NCBI GenBank assembly: GCA_900553905.1
Contig: USFL01000041.1
Coordinates: 1-9,190 of the forward strand
Source: an uncultured Eubacteriales bacterium
GTDB taxonomy: Bacteria; Bacillota; Clostridia; Christensenellales; Aristaeellaceae
Direction: 5' to 3'
Length of the DNA stretch: 9,190 bases
Position numbers and translations under genes: made by a program. This document shows positions 1 through 6,386 of this stretch, in pieces. The stretch's first letter is position 1; the number at the start of each line of letters is the position of its first letter. Below the pieces are notes generated by a model. The model ran no database searches and was not told the DNA's origin. It saw only the letters and a list, made by a program, of their open reading frames with translations.

Positions 1-559
1 CCGTGTCGCCGAAGCCGCGTGGGTCTTTCAGCGCGCGATCGAGCAGACGGGTCAGATCCTCCTCGCCCAGGGCGTGCAGGACAAACACCCGGCAGCGCGA
101 CAGCAGCGCGCCGTTGATTTCAAAGGACGGATTTTCCGTAGTAGCGCCGATCAGAATGATGCTGCCCTTTTCCACAAAGGGCAGAAACGCGTCCTGCTGG
201 GCCTTGTTGAAGCGGTGAATCTCGTCCACAAAGACCAGCGTGCGCTCGCCGAAGCGGCGGTTCTCCTCGGCTTTTTGCATCACGGCGCGGATCTCGCGGA
301 TGCCGCTGGTCACGGCGGAAAAGTCGATGAAGGACGCCTTCGTGCGGCCCGCGATGATGCGCGCCAGCGTGGTCTTGCCCACGCCCGGCGGGCCCCAGAA
401 GATCATGGAGGACAGGTGGTCGCCCTCAATCAGGCGGGTGAGCACCTTGCCGGGGCCCAGCAGGTGGCGCTGGCCCACAAATTCGTCCAGCGTGCGGGGA
501 CGAAGCCGTGCGGCCAGGGGCTGCGCGCCGTCCCGGTCAAAAAACGTCTGCTGCTCCAT
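1..559 (-). CDS. rarA: Replication-associated recombination protein A (RarA/MgsA), AAA+ ATPase, N-terminal 186 residues
   Basis: This is the 5' part of an AAA+ ATPase of the RarA/MgsA/WRNIP1 family. The family acts at stalled replication forks and is related to clamp-loader subunits and RuvB. The reading frame starts at ATG 559-557 and is open to the left edge, so the C-terminal half is outside the window. Visible motifs are Walker [10 protein letters not shown] (residues 56-64), Walker B LVFVDEIH (108-115) followed by RFNKAQQD, sensor 1 [11 protein letters not shown] (137-147) and the arginine-finger region LLSRCRVF (152-159). All are typical of RarA. The N-terminal stretch [17 protein letters not shown] (19-35) is also diagnostic. 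An AAGGAGG ribosome binding site (568-574) lies 8 nt upstream of the ATG, which fixes the start. The gene is transcribed divergently from the MerR gene at 759. The call is secure at family level; only the missing C-terminus is unverified. Confidence 0.96.
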   Translation of the reverse strand, partial: MEQQTFFDRDGAQPLAARLRPRTLDEFVGQRHLLGPGKVLTRLIEGDHLSSMIFWGPPGVGKTTLARIIAGRTKASFIDFSAVTSGIREIRAVMQKAEENRRFGERTLVFVDEIHRFNKAQQDAFLPFVEKGSIILIGATTENPSFEINGALLSRCRVFVLHALGEEDLTRLLDRALKDPRGFGDT

Positions 560-589
560 GCCGTGCGCCTCCTTGCGGGATTTGCCCTC

Positions 590-618
590 ACTATACTGTT
601 TTGAGCCGGAAAATGCAA
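590..618 (-). promoter_or_regulatory. rarA promoter
   Basis: On the minus strand a TTGCAT -35 box (613-618) and a TATAGT -10 box (590-595) are separated by exactly 17 bp. Transcription would begin near 583, giving a leader of about 24 nt that contains the AAGGAGG site. Confidence 0.75.
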
Positions 619-633
619 GCCCCCGGCGGGGCT
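618..633. repeat. GC-rich inverted repeat beside the rarA -35 box
   Basis: AGCCCC (618-623) and GGGGCT (628-633) form a 6-bp stem with a CGGC loop, abutting the rarA -35 box. The only nearby T-run is on the wrong side for a terminator on either strand in use, and no gene ends here. It could be a protein-binding dyad, or chance in GC-rich DNA. The rest of this 199-bp divergent region holds the two promoters and leaders, and I see no other gene in it. Confidence 0.3.
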
Positions 634-665
634 GAAAAAAGCGGGGTGCGGCGCGGCGGGCTTTG

Positions 666-674
666 TGATAAGAT
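666..674 (+). promoter_or_regulatory. Possible extended -10 promoter of the MerR gene at 759
   Basis: TG-a-TAAGAT (TG at 666-667, hexamer 669-674) is an extended -10 element. No convincing -35 box is visible 17 bp upstream. It would give a leader of about 78 nt before the ATG at 759. It is the best candidate in the region but weakly supported. Confidence 0.4.
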
Positions 675-720
675 GGAGGAGAAGCGGCGGGCGCTTTTCA
701 TCCCGAAAAAGCTCAACCCG

Positions 721-742
721 GCTTTGGAGTTTTCAGCAAAGC
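721..742 (+). repeat. Small dyad in the leader of the first MerR gene
   Basis: GCTTTG (721-726) and CAAAGC (737-742) are perfect inverted arms 10 nt apart, just before the ribosome binding site. AAAGCTCA also occurs twice in direct orientation, around 708-715 and 738-745. It could be an operator for autoregulation or a small RNA hairpin near the start codon; there is no direct evidence for either. Confidence 0.3.
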
Positions 743-758
743 TCACACGGAGGCGTTC

Positions 759-1565
759 ATGCGTTACAAGATCGGCGATATCGCACGGCTGTTCAACCTG
801 TCCACCGAAAGCATCCGGCACTACGAACGGCAGGGGCTGATTCATCCGCAGAAGGCGGAGGGGTCCTCCTACCGTTACTATCAGGCGTGGGACATGGCGG
901 TGCTCAGCGCCTGCCGGCAGTACCGCGCACTGGGCTTTACCCTGGAGGAGAGCGCGGACATGCTGGGCCAGCGCAAACCCACCGCCGTGCTGGATGAGCT
1001 GCGGGGGCGGGAAGTGGCCATTGAGCAGGAAATCGCCCGCCAGTGCCGGTTGCTGCGCACCGTGCGCGCCTGGCGCACAGAGGCGGAGGCGGCCTGCGCC
1101 CTGATGGGCCGCTTCGAGCTGGAGGTCAACGCCGCCACGCGCTTTCTGCCTTACCAGTACGGCGACGAGCTGACCCGCGACGAGGCGCACCTTTCCTGTG
1201 TGCGTGAATGGCTTGGGCACATTCCCTACGTATATGTAGGGATGCTGGTGCCGCTGGCCGGAAGCGGCGCGCATGCGGAAGCGCCTGTCACCGTGGGGCT
1301 GGGCATGGCCGAGGTGGGTGCGGATGTGCTCAAGCCGGCCAGCCATCAAAGCGTGGCGAGAATTCCCTCCCGGCTGTGCCTGCATACGGCGTTCCCTTTT
1401 GAAAGCGGCGCCTTTGACTGGGACGCATGGGCGGACGGCCTGTTTGCCCAGCTTGATCAGCGGGGATTGCAGGCGGACGGGAACGCGTTTTGCCGCTTCA
1501 ATGTGATCACCTGGACGGACCGGGGCATGAGCGCGGCCGTGGACTGCTTTGTGCCGGTGGTATGA
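759..1565 (+). CDS. MerR-family transcriptional regulator with GyrI-like effector domain
   Basis: This is a 268-residue regulator of the BmrR/TipA-like branch of MerR. Residues 3-28 (YKIGDIARLFNLS, then SIRHYERQGLI) are the winged helix-turn-helix, with YERQGLI as the classic wing signature. A helical stretch at about 75-120 is the dimerisation coiled coil. Residues from about 120 to the end resemble a GyrI-like/SOUL small-molecule-binding domain and finish with the strand AVDCFVPVV, as many BmrR-type proteins do. No cysteine or metal-ligand pattern like that of metal-sensing MerR proteins is seen, so an organic ligand is more likely. The start is ATG 759 with GGAGG at 749-753, 5 nt upstream. 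The gene stops 36 bp before a promoter with a MerR-type 19-bp spacer that drives the flavoprotein at 1678, so that gene is its probable target. The ligand is unknown. Confidence 0.9.
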   Translation: MRYKIGDIARLFNLSTESIRHYERQGLIHPQKAEGSSYRYYQAWDMAVLSACRQYRALGFTLEESADMLGQRKPTAVLDELRGREVAIEQEIARQCRLLRTVRAWRTEAEAACALMGRFELEVNAATRFLPYQYGDELTRDEAHLSCVREWLGHIPYVYVGMLVPLAGSGAHAEAPVTVGLGMAEVGADVLKPASHQSVARIPSRLCLHTAFPFESGAFDWDAWADGLFAQLDQRGLQADGNAFCRFNVITWTDRGMSAAVDCFVPVV

Positions 1566-1567
1566 GC

Positions 1568-1600
1568 AAAAAATATTGATATTTTTTTATCATTTTTCTC
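1568..1600 (+). promoter_or_regulatory. A/T-rich tract upstream of the flavoprotein promoter
   Basis: In otherwise GC-rich DNA this tract is almost all A and T. It contains AAAAAATA (1568-1575) and TATTTTTT (1580-1587) as an 8-bp A/T-only dyad, then runs into the -35 box at 1601. It best fits an UP-like element or curved DNA that strengthens the promoter. An A/T-only stem would be a poor terminator for the MerR gene. Confidence 0.4.
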
Positions 1601-1631
1601 TTGACTCTCAAATAGATTGAAGGCGCACAAT
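1601..1631 (+). promoter_or_regulatory. MerR-type promoter/operator of the flavoprotein gene
   Basis: TTGACT (1601-1606) and CACAAT (1626-1631) are 19 bp apart. A 19-bp spacer is too long for normal sigma-70 contact and is the hallmark of promoters that MerR proteins activate by untwisting DNA. Inside the spacer, TCAA (1608-1611) and TTGA (1617-1620) form an inverted repeat around ATAGA. The MerR gene lies immediately upstream, so it is the likely activator. The predicted start site, near 1638, gives a 40-nt leader. Confidence 0.65.
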
Positions 1632-1662
1632 GCGGGTGCAGAATCGGTACACGAAAAGAGAG

Positions 1663-1669
1663 AAGGAGG
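1663..1669 (+). promoter_or_regulatory. Ribosome binding site that fixes the flavoprotein start
   Basis: AAGGAGG lies 8 nt before ATG 1678, and that ATG opens a textbook signal peptide. An earlier in-frame ATG at 1630 overlaps the -10 box and would lie upstream of the transcription start, so it is not used. Confidence 0.85.
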
Positions 1670-1677
1670 AAAATACC

Positions 1678-3453
1678 ATGAAGAAGATTCTGTCTGTCAT
1701 TCTGTGCCTGGCGCTGGCGCTGGGCCTGGCCGCGCCCGCCGTGGCCGAGGGCTACACCGCCGGGACCTATACCGCCAGCGCTGACGGCAACAACGGCCCC
1801 GTGACCGTTGAGGTGGATTTTGACGACAGCGCCATCACTGCCGTGCGCGTGACGGAGCATGCGGAAACCGCAGGCATCTGCGAGACGCCCATCGAGCGGA
1901 TTCCCGCCGCGATCGTGGAAAACCAGTCGCTGGCGGTGGACGCGGTCGCGGGCGCGACCAACACCTCCAACGCCATTCTGGCGGCTGTGGAGGACTGCGT
2001 GAAGCAGGCGGGCGGTGACCCCGAGGCCCTCAAGGGCGCGGTGGAGAGCGCTCCCACCGAGGAGCTTGAGGACATGAGCGCCGACGTGGTGGTCGTGGGC
2101 GGCGGCATCGCGGGCCTCACCGCCGCGCTGACGGCGGCGCAGGCCGGCGCGGACGTCATTTTGGTGGAAAAGCAGGCGGTTGTGGGCGGCAGCGGCCTTC
2201 TGACCGCCGCGGGCTTCTACGGCGCGGAAACCAGCGTGGTGCCCGCCGAGGTGGAGACCATCGACGAGATGTACGACCACATTCTGGACATGATCGCCGA
2301 GGGCGGCTCGCTGGACAACGTGGACACCGACCGCATCCGCCACCTGTGCGAAAGCACGCCGGAACTGGTGGAATGGCTGGAAGGCATGGGCTACGAATTC
2401 ACCACCACCGACTTTGGCATCAAGGACGCCAAGCAGCACTACCACATCCTGGCCGACGGCTCCAACGGCCCCGGACAGGTGAAGATCCTTTCCGAGAACG
2501 TGGAAAAGGCCGGCGTCAACGTGATGACCGAAACCAAGTGCATCGCCCTCAAGCAGGAGGACGGCGTGATGACCGGCATCACCGTTTCCCAGGGCAACGG
2601 CACCTTTGACATCAACGCCAAGTCGGTCATTCTGGCCTGCGGCGGCTATGCCAACAACCCCGAAATGATGATGCGCCTGGCGCCCCAGTCGCTGTTCTCC
2701 TACAGCTGCGCCAACGCCGGCGCCACCGGCGAGGTGCTGCAGATGGCCGCCGATCTGGGCGCGGCCTGGTACAACGACCAGTTCATGCTCACCTGCGGCT
2801 TCACTTCCGATCCCGATTCCGCGCTGGGCATGGTGTGCTACCCGCCATATGCCTCCATGCCGCTGGTGGACCAGACCGGCAACCGCTTCATGAACGAGTT
2901 CTCTCTCTGGACCCTCAACTCCGAGATGGTGCGCAACGTGGAAAACGCGCCCTTCTACGGCATCTTTGACAGCAGCTTCCTCAAGGGCACCGAGGCCGAG
3001 TTCAAGTACGATTCCATCGAGCAGGCCATCGCCGAGGGCAGCCCCTACGTGGTCAAGGCCGATACCCTTGAGGATCTGGCCGCCAAGATGGGCATCAAGG
3101 ACGTGGATGCGTTCCTCAAGACCATCGAAACCTACAACTCCGTCAAGGGCACCGACGATCCCGAGCCGGCCTTCGGCGTGCCAAACGACCAGCTGTCCTT
3201 CGTGGAGGAAGGCCCCTTCTACGGCGTGCTGATGGTATCGCTCAACGCGGGCACCATGGGCGGCATCCAGACCCAGATGACCGGCGAAGTGCTGGACATC
3301 TACGGCGAAGTCATGCCCGGCCTCTACGCCTGCGGCGAGGCTTCCAACGGCGCCATCTATGACCGCGGCTACATCTCCGGCACCTCCGTGCTCAACTGCT
3401 ACGTGGCCGGACGCGACGCCGGCAACAGCGCCGCCGCTTACGCCCAGGAGTAA
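1678..3453 (+). CDS. Secreted FMN/FAD flavoprotein, fumarate/urocanate-reductase-like, substrate unknown
   Basis: This 591-residue exported flavoprotein belongs to the FAD_binding_2/flavocytochrome c family. Residues 1-23 are a signal peptide (MKK, hydrophobic core, AVA cleavage site before E24) without a lipobox. Residues about 27-105 are an FMN-binding domain whose D88-AVAGAT94-NTS motif is the signature for covalent FMN attachment to the threonine by ApbE. Residues about 136-575 are the FAD domain, with GGGIAG at 141-146, EK at the end of the second strand, and a C-terminal PGLYACGEA. Relatives pass electrons from the membrane through FMN and FAD to fumarate, urocanate, cinnamates and other alkenes. 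R403 (NRFMNE) and R563 (YDRGYISGTS) are kept. The stretch after NE reads FSLWT, where fumarate reductases have an ITTRD-like sequence carrying the proton-donor Arg. The HH before TMGG is replaced by AG (524-525). The acceptor is therefore probably not fumarate. No ApbE or electron-donor gene is visible. Confidence 0.88.
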   Translation: MKKILSVILCLALALGLAAPAVAEGYTAGTYTASADGNNGPVTVEVDFDDSAITAVRVTEHAETAGICETPIERIPAAIVENQSLAVDAVAGATNTSNAILAAVEDCVKQAGGDPEALKGAVESAPTEELEDMSADVVVVGGGIAGLTAALTAAQAGADVILVEKQAVVGGSGLLTAAGFYGAETSVVPAEVETIDEMYDHILDMIAEGGSLDNVDTDRIRHLCESTPELVEWLEGMGYEFTTTDFGIKDAKQHYHILADGSNGPGQVKILSENVEKAGVNVMTETKCIALKQEDGVMTGITVSQGNGTFDINAKSVILACGGYANNPEMMMRLAPQSLFSYSCANAGATGEVLQMAADLGAAWYNDQFMLTCGFTSDPDSALGMVCYPPYASMPLVDQTGNRFMNEFSLWTLNSEMVRNVENAPFYGIFDSSFLKGTEAEFKYDSIEQAIAEGSPYVVKADTLEDLAAKMGIKDVDAFLKTIETYNSVKGTDDPEPAFGVPNDQLSFVEEGPFYGVLMVSLNAGTMGGIQTQMTGEVLDIYGEVMPGLYACGEASNGAIYDRGYISGTSVLNCYVAGRDAGNSAAAYAQE

Positions 3454-3502
3454 TGGCTCCTATCGCCTGGCAAAAAAAGAGGGCCGCCTGTCCAAAAAAG
3501 GC

Positions 3503-3531
3503 TTGCATCCAGAGCGGATGCGTGTTACAAT
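3503..3531 (+). promoter_or_regulatory. rplS promoter
   Basis: TTGCAT (3503-3508) and TACAAT (3526-3531) are separated by 17 bp, with an extra TG at 3523-3524 that makes an extended -10. This is a strong housekeeping-type promoter, as expected for a ribosomal protein. Transcription would begin near 3538. No convincing terminator for the preceding flavoprotein gene is visible between 3454 and 3502. Confidence 0.8.
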
Positions 3532-3537
3532 ACTCCT

Positions 3538-3612
3538 CGTGACATAACGGGCGGTCCTCTGTCCGGGCAAGGCCGCGGGCACGAACGTCTACGAAGGAAG
3601 GAGGCCAATGAA
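3538..3612 (+). promoter_or_regulatory. Structured 5' leader of rplS
   Basis: The leader of about 75 nt can fold with CGTG (3538-3541) pairing to CACG (3580-3583), enclosing GCGG (3551-3554) paired with CCGC (3573-3576). The ribosome binding site AAGGAGG (3598-3604) stays free. L19 leaders that bind the protein for autogenous control are known in Firmicutes. Whether this one belongs to that class cannot be told by eye. Confidence 0.35.
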
Positions 3613-3963
3613 ATGAGTGAAATCATTCGTTCCATCGAAAAGGCTCAGCTCCGCACCGATCTGCCCACGTTCGGCATCGGTGACACCGTTCGCGTTTTCG
3701 TGAAGGTTGTGGAAGGCAGCCGCGAGCGTCTTCAGGCTTTTGAAGGCACCGTGATGGCGAAGCGCAACGGCGGTATCCGCGAGACGTTCACCGTGCGCCG
3801 CGTGTCCTACGGCATCGGCGTGGAGCGCACGTTCCCGCTGCATTCCCCCCGCGTGGACCATATCGAAGTGATCCGTCGCGGCAAGGTGCGCCGCGCCAAG
3901 CTGTACTACCTGCGTTCCCTGCAGGGCAAGGCGGCCAAGATCAAGGAAGCCAAGCGCGTGTAA
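3613..3963 (+). CDS. rplS: 50S ribosomal protein L19
   Basis: The 116-residue protein is bacterial L19 (bL19), a large-subunit protein at the interface with the 30S subunit. It has the usual length and the family landmarks: the N-terminal helix [23 protein letters not shown] in outline, [19 protein letters not shown], the [24 protein letters not shown] core (about residues 57-80) and the basic tail [22 protein letters not shown]. The start is ATG 3613, 8 nt after AAGGAGG. An ATG at 3608 reads ATG-AAA-TGA and lies only 3 nt from the ribosome binding site, so it is not the start. The gene has its own promoter and terminator and so appears monocistronic here. The usual neighbours rpsP, rimM and trmD are not present upstream. 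Confidence 0.98.
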   Translation: MSEIIRSIEKAQLRTDLPTFGIGDTVRVFVKVVEGSRERLQAFEGTVMAKRNGGIRETFTVRRVSYGIGVERTFPLHSPRVDHIEVIRRGKVRRAKLYYLRSLQGKAAKIKEAKRV

Positions 3964-3980
3964 TCCAAATGAAAACGCCG

Positions 3981-4016
3981 GGAGCGCCCAAAGGTTTTTG
4001 GGCGCTCCTTTGCTAT
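3981..4016 (+). terminator. Rho-independent terminator of rplS
   Basis: A perfect 12-bp stem (GGAGCGCCCAAA at 3981-3992, TTTGGGCGCTCC at 3997-4008) with a GGTT loop is followed by TTTGCTATT. The T-tract is short and interrupted, so some readthrough into the next gene is possible. Confidence 0.9.
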
Positions 4017-4019
4017 TCT
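4011..4019 (+). promoter_or_regulatory. Possible extended -10 for the small acidic protein
   Basis: TG-c-TATTCT (4011-4019) matches an extended -10 and starts just past the terminator stem. No -35 box is evident, and the leader would be only about 15 nt. It could supply a start for the gene at 4041, which otherwise depends on terminator readthrough. Confidence 0.3.
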
Positions 4020-4027
4020 TCATTTCA

Positions 4028-4033
4028 GGGAGG
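4028..4033 (+). promoter_or_regulatory. Ribosome binding site deciding the start at 4041
   Basis: GGGAGG lies 7 nt before ATG 4041. The open frame continues upstream to 3969, but that extension runs through the rplS terminator and lacks a ribosome binding site. Confidence 0.8.
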
Positions 4034-4040
4034 AACCACC

Positions 4041-4364
4041 ATGCCGGAACTGGACAGGGAAGCGGCCGTGCGCTTTATCATCGACGGACTGGACCCCAAG
4101 CCCTTTCGGGCCCTTTGGGAGCGCCTGCCGCAGATCGTGGGCAGCATGATCGAATACGACCTGCATTTCATGCGCCTCACCGGGGTGATCGCGCCGGACG
4201 GAGGCCCCGGCCCCAACGAATACGATGAGGACGAGGCCTTTGAGTATGTCTATGACGCCTGGCTGGGCGACAATCCCGGCGAGGACGACGAGGACATGAC
4301 CGTGGCGCTGCTTTTGGACTGCTTCATGGAATTGTGGCACGAATACCTGTGGGGCCGCGGCTGA
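4041..4364 (+). CDS. Small acidic protein of unknown function
   Basis: I do not recognise this 107-residue protein. It has a good ribosome binding site and codon use like its neighbours, so it is very likely real. The N-terminal part (residues 1-50) looks helical with alternating hydrophobic residues (AAVRFIIDGL, FRALWERLPQIVGSMIEYD). The middle (about 59-85) is strongly acidic, with NEYDEDEAFEY and GEDDED. The end is aromatic-rich (MELWHEYLWGRG). No signal peptide, membrane helix or metal-binding cysteine pattern is visible, so it is probably a soluble cytoplasmic protein. It lies downstream of the rplS terminator and convergent with the MATE gene. A partner-binding or mimic role for the acidic stretch would be speculation. 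Confidence 0.8.
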   Translation: MPELDREAAVRFIIDGLDPKPFRALWERLPQIVGSMIEYDLHFMRLTGVIAPDGGPGPNEYDEDEAFEYVYDAWLGDNPGEDDEDMTVALLLDCFMELWHEYLWGRG

Positions 4365-4365
4365 A

Positions 4366-4386
4366 CGGCATGCGGCCTTCATGCCG
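4366..4386. repeat. Hairpin between convergent genes
   Basis: CGGCATG (4366-4372) and CATGCCG (4380-4386) form a perfect 7-bp stem with a 7-nt loop, lying between the stop codons of the convergent genes. It lacks a T-tract on either strand. It may serve as a weak bidirectional terminator or 3'-end stabiliser. Confidence 0.45.
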
Positions 4387-4404
4387 GCGGGACATGGGCG
4401 CGCC

Positions 4405-6378
4405 TTACGGCGACTGCTTCACATGTACCGCCGCCACGATCACCTCCGCCGCGCCCTCCAGTCCCAGGCGCTGCGTATCCAGGCACAGGTCGTAGGACGC
4501 AGCCTCACCCCATTTGAGGCTGGAGAGGCTGTTGCAGTAATCGGCGCGCTCCCGGTCTGCCCGGCGCACCTGCGCCAGCGCCTTTTCCGCCGTCAGACTG
4601 TCGCGCTGGGCGATGCGTGCGGCGCGGTTTTCCACGCTGGAGGTAATGAACACGCGCAGCAGGTCCGGCCTGCCTGCCAGCACCTGGTCGGCTCGCCGGC
4701 CCACGATTACGCAGCCGCCCTCGGAGGCAATCTGTTCGATCACCTCGCGCTGTGCCCGGTCGGCGATGCTGTACAAAGGTTCGGGCTGGTCCAGCGTGTA
4801 GATCTGCTCCACCAGGCTGCGCGCCTTTTCGTCGATGCTGGCCACGTACTGCACCGACAGTCCGCTGCGCTCGGCGGTGGAGGCCAGCAGGCTCTTGTCG
4901 TAGAAGGGGATGCCCAGCCGCTGCGCCACCATGCGTCCCACCGTGCGGCCGCCCGCGCCGTAGCTGCGGCTGATGGCGATCACCGTCGACACGTTCGGGT
5001 TATAGGCCTGCGTGAAGGGTTCGTCCTGTGCCAGCGCCGCCTCCGAAAGCGGCGCTTTTTGTTTCATGCGGCGGTAGTATACAAGGCACATCGCAATGCC
5101 GAACACCGTCGAGAGCGGAACCGCCAGGCCCACGCCCGTCAGCGATACGCCCGGCTGAATGCTCATGAAGTAGGAGACCGGCAGGCGGATCAGAAACGCC
5201 TGCGCAATGCTCTGCACCATGACGAACGTGGAGCGGGAATGCCCGTTGAAATAGCCCAGAAAGCTGAACAGCACGCTGGTGAGCACCGCTTCCGGCGCAA
5301 AGCCGCGCAGGTATTCGAAAGCGCGCGCGATGTCCCGCTCGCTGCCCGAAAACAGCGAGGCCAGCACATCGCCCTTGAACAGCGCCAGCGCGGCGATCAC
5401 CACGCCGATGGCCGCGCCCACGCCCATGCCGTAGAGCATGCCCTTGCGCGCGCGCTCCTCCTTGTTCGCGCCCACGTTCTGCGCCACGAAGGACGCCATG
5501 CACTGCATGATGGACGAGGGCACCAGCATCACGAAGGACTGGATCTTCTGCGCGATGCCGTAGCCGTTGGAGGCGTCCAGCCCCAGGCGGTTGATGAAGG
5601 CGCAGATGACCAGAAAGGAAATGTTGGTCAAAAGCTCCTGTAGCGCCAGCGGCGCGCCTACCCGCACAAAGCCGCCCACTTCTCCGTCCAGGCGAATGTC
5701 CCGCAGGGAGAAGGAAAAGGGCAGCTTTTGCCGGCGGATGATCAAAAGCGACAGAATCACGCTCACCGCCTGCGCCCCGATGGTGGCGATGGCTGCGCCC
5801 GCCACGTTCATATCCAGCACCGCCACCAGCACAAGGTCGCCCACGATGTTGACCACGCAGGCGATGCCCACGAACATGAGCGGCAGCCGCGAATTGCCCA
5901 GCCCGCGGAAGATGCAGCTGATCAGGTTGTAAAATACGATGAACACACAGCCCATGCCGCAGATGCGGATATACTGCGCTGTCAGCTCCACCGCTTCGGC
6001 GGGCGCCTGCATCAGCACCGCGATTTGCTCCGCAAAGCCGATCAGCGCCACCGTCAGCACCGCCGACACCACCAGGAAAAAGGCAACCGCACGCCCGATC
6101 AGCCGGCCGATGCGCTCATTCTGCCGCTCACCCAGGTAGCGGCCGATGAGAATCATCACACCCGCCGCCAGCTGGCTGAGGACAAAGGTGACCAGGTTCA
6201 TGATGCTGCTGCCCGTGGATACGCCCGATATGCCCGCGTTGGTGCCGAAATGGCCCACCACCAGCATGTCCACGGCGCCGTACATGGCCTGCAATATCTG
6301 CGCCCCCAGTATGGGAATCATAAACTGCATCATCTTGCCAAAGATGCTGCCGCTGGTAAAATCCTGTTTGCCTTCCAC
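4405..6378 (-). CDS. MATE-family multidrug exporter fused to a C-terminal cytidylate-kinase-like domain
   Basis: This is one continuous 657-residue frame with two parts. Residues about 10-445 are a MATE (NorM/MepA/DinF-type) antiporter with about twelve hydrophobic helices. Family-like signatures are MMQFMIPILGAQILQAMYGAVD, MLVVGHFG and, at the start of the second half, RVGAPLALQEL. Residues about 464-655 match the Cytidylate_kin2 family: ATP-binding loop ISRSYGAGGRTVG (G474-R478), then VIVGRRADQVL, RVFITSSVENRAARI, the basic RRADRERADYCN segment and YDLCLDT. No internal ribosome binding site or good start lies between the parts, so they are made as one chain, placing the kinase-like domain on the cytoplasmic side. 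The start is GTG 6378, with AAGGAGG 8 nt upstream. ATGs at 6414 and 6402 have no such site, and 6414 precedes the predicted transcription start. The transported compound and any phosphorylated substrate are unknown. It is divergent from, and probably regulated by, the MerR gene at 6462. Confidence 0.9.
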   Translation of the reverse strand: MEGKQDFTSGSIFGKMMQFMIPILGAQILQAMYGAVDMLVVGHFGTNAGISGVSTGSSIMNLVTFVLSQLAAGVMILIGRYLGERQNERIGRLIGRAVAFFLVVSAVLTVALIGFAEQIAVLMQAPAEAVELTAQYIRICGMGCVFIVFYNLISCIFRGLGNSRLPLMFVGIACVVNIVGDLVLVAVLDMNVAGAAIATIGAQAVSVILSLLIIRRQKLPFSFSLRDIRLDGEVGGFVRVGAPLALQELLTNISFLVICAFINRLGLDASNGYGIAQKIQSFVMLVPSSIMQCMASFVAQNVGANKEERARKGMLYGMGVGAAIGVVIAALALFKGDVLASLFSGSERDIARAFEYLRGFAPEAVLTSVLFSFLGYFNGHSRSTFVMVQSIAQAFLIRLPVSYFMSIQPGVSLTGVGLAVPLSTVFGIAMCLVYYRRMKQKAPLSEAALAQDEPFTQAYNPNVSTVIAISRSYGAGGRTVGRMVAQRLGIPFYDKSLLASTAERSGLSVQYVASIDEKARSLVEQIYTLDQPEPLYSIADRAQREVIEQIASEGGCVIVGRRADQVLAGRPDLLRVFITSSVENRAARIAQRDSLTAEKALAQVRRADRERADYCNSLSSLKWGEAASYDLCLDTQRLGLEGAAEVIVAAVHVKQSP

Positions 6379-6386
6379 GGCGGATA

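Noticed and set aside
74..604. 176-codon plus-strand open frame over rarA
   Set aside because: The minus strand encodes unmistakable RarA motifs across the same bases, so the plus-strand frame is a shadow.
591..1385. 264-codon minus-strand open frame over the first MerR gene
   Set aside because: It is antisense to a clear MerR-GyrI protein and overlaps the rarA promoter; no domain is recognisable.
1568..1588. Terminator for the first MerR gene
   Set aside because: The only stem is A/T-only (8 bp, 4-nt loop) and too weak; an A/T-rich promoter-upstream tract explains it better.
1507..2445. 312-codon open frame on the minus strand
   Set aside because: It is antisense to the flavoprotein and crosses its promoter region; the translation is His/Gly/Ala-rich with no recognisable motif.
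3454..3502. Terminator of the flavoprotein gene
   Set aside because: Only 3-4 bp stems and A-runs on the coding strand are visible; nothing resembles a Rho-independent terminator.
4381..5643. 420-codon open frame on the plus strand
   Set aside because: It is antisense to the MATE-kinase gene; the translation is rich in His, Arg, Ala and Gln with no domain, and there is no ribosome binding site.
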